DNA of 64,000 nt from Monodelphis domestica (Eukaryota > Chordata > Mammalia > Didelphimorphia > Didelphidae), in contig NC_077227.1 of assembly GCF_027887165.1 (NCBI RefSeq), forward strand, positions 349,787,207-349,851,206, read 5' to 3'. A program made the position numbers and the translations under genes. Shown one piece after another: positions 63,931 to 64,000 of this stretch (positions are counted from its first letter, which is position 1; each line of letters begins with the position of its first letter). The notes under the pieces were generated by a model. It searched no databases. It was not told the origin of the DNA and worked only from the letters and a program-made list of their open reading frames with translations.

Positions 63931-64000
63931 AGCCAAACCTTACTGGTCTCCATAGGCAGGAGGAGCTCTTAAGGAGAAGTATCAGAGGTGGGATGGATTT

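Larger units (their letters stand above)
59302..64000 (+). other. SLC6A7: SLC6A7 intron 2, partial
   Basis: At least 4.7 kb, with no sequence resembling exon 3 up to the end. It is filled by an L2 end, a TCTG/TCTA microsatellite, MIR and SINE copies and one longer dispersed repeat. Confidence 0.85.

Noticed and set aside
59302-64000. SLC6A7 exon 3
   Set aside because: I looked for a frame reading AFLVPYFLM after an acceptor and found none; it must lie past 64000.

Overview
This window is mammalian, very probably marsupial nuclear DNA. It holds spliced genes in long introns, many tRNA-derived SINEs of the marsupial type (5' head GGGGCAGCTGGGTGGCTCAG; tails ending in a BovB/RTE-like 'gtcatgaagag...gac' block), L1 copies whose 3' ends read 'aacatgaatcatgtaaccatgg', and old MIR, L2 and CR1/L3 copies. 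The SINE and L1 types resemble those I associate with the gray short-tailed opossum (Monodelphis domestica). The species is inferred from remembered repeat consensus sequences and was not tested. There is no prokaryotic or phage content and no CRISPR.

Two real protein-coding genes are supported, both on the + strand. (1) CDX1, a caudal-type homeobox transcription factor, is complete in three coding exons: 27870-28311, 40117-40262 and 41537-41761. The spliced protein is 270 aa, and a TATA box and clustered TCF/LEF motifs lie just upstream. (2) SLC6A7, the brain sodium-dependent proline transporter, is represented by its first two coding exons: 53193-53225 in a CpG island, and 59118-59301, which encodes transmembrane helix 1 with the family signature. 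The rest lies beyond the right edge. CDX1 followed by SLC6A7 in the same orientation is the order known in human 5q32, where PDGFRB lies upstream; I recognise no PDGFRB exon here.

Layout: 1-27 kb is intergenic and repeat-dense. It includes a nearly complete 5' part of a reverse-strand L1 at 10.06-15.64 kb with two tandem promoter-like units, into which a SINE and a piece of an endogenous retrovirus inserted. It also holds a probable solo LTR near 6 kb and a hAT DNA transposon with an exact 8-bp target duplication at 18.58-19.04 kb. 27.0-27.87 kb is the CDX1 promoter and 5' UTR. 28.3-40.1 kb is CDX1 intron 1, with a CR1/L3 copy, L2, SINEs and a second small hAT element. 40.26-41.54 kb is intron 2, with a long TTC tract. 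41.76-about 43.6 kb is the candidate 3' UTR. 43.6-52.9 kb is intergenic, including one L2 split by several L1 pieces. 52.9-53.4 kb is the SLC6A7 CpG island, 53.2-59.1 kb is SLC6A7 intron 1, and 59.3-64 kb is intron 2.

I found no new gene family or undescribed multi-gene system. The points most worth a second look are the AG|GT acceptors of CDX1 (recursive-splice-like), the out-of-frame upstream ATG overlapping the CDX1 start, the promoter TCF/LEF cluster, the duplicated L1 5' UTR unit, precisely bounded mobile-element insertions, and a few repeat-free blocks that could be enhancers. Repeat boundaries are by eye and are usually good to about 10-30 bases, except where a target-site duplication fixes them.
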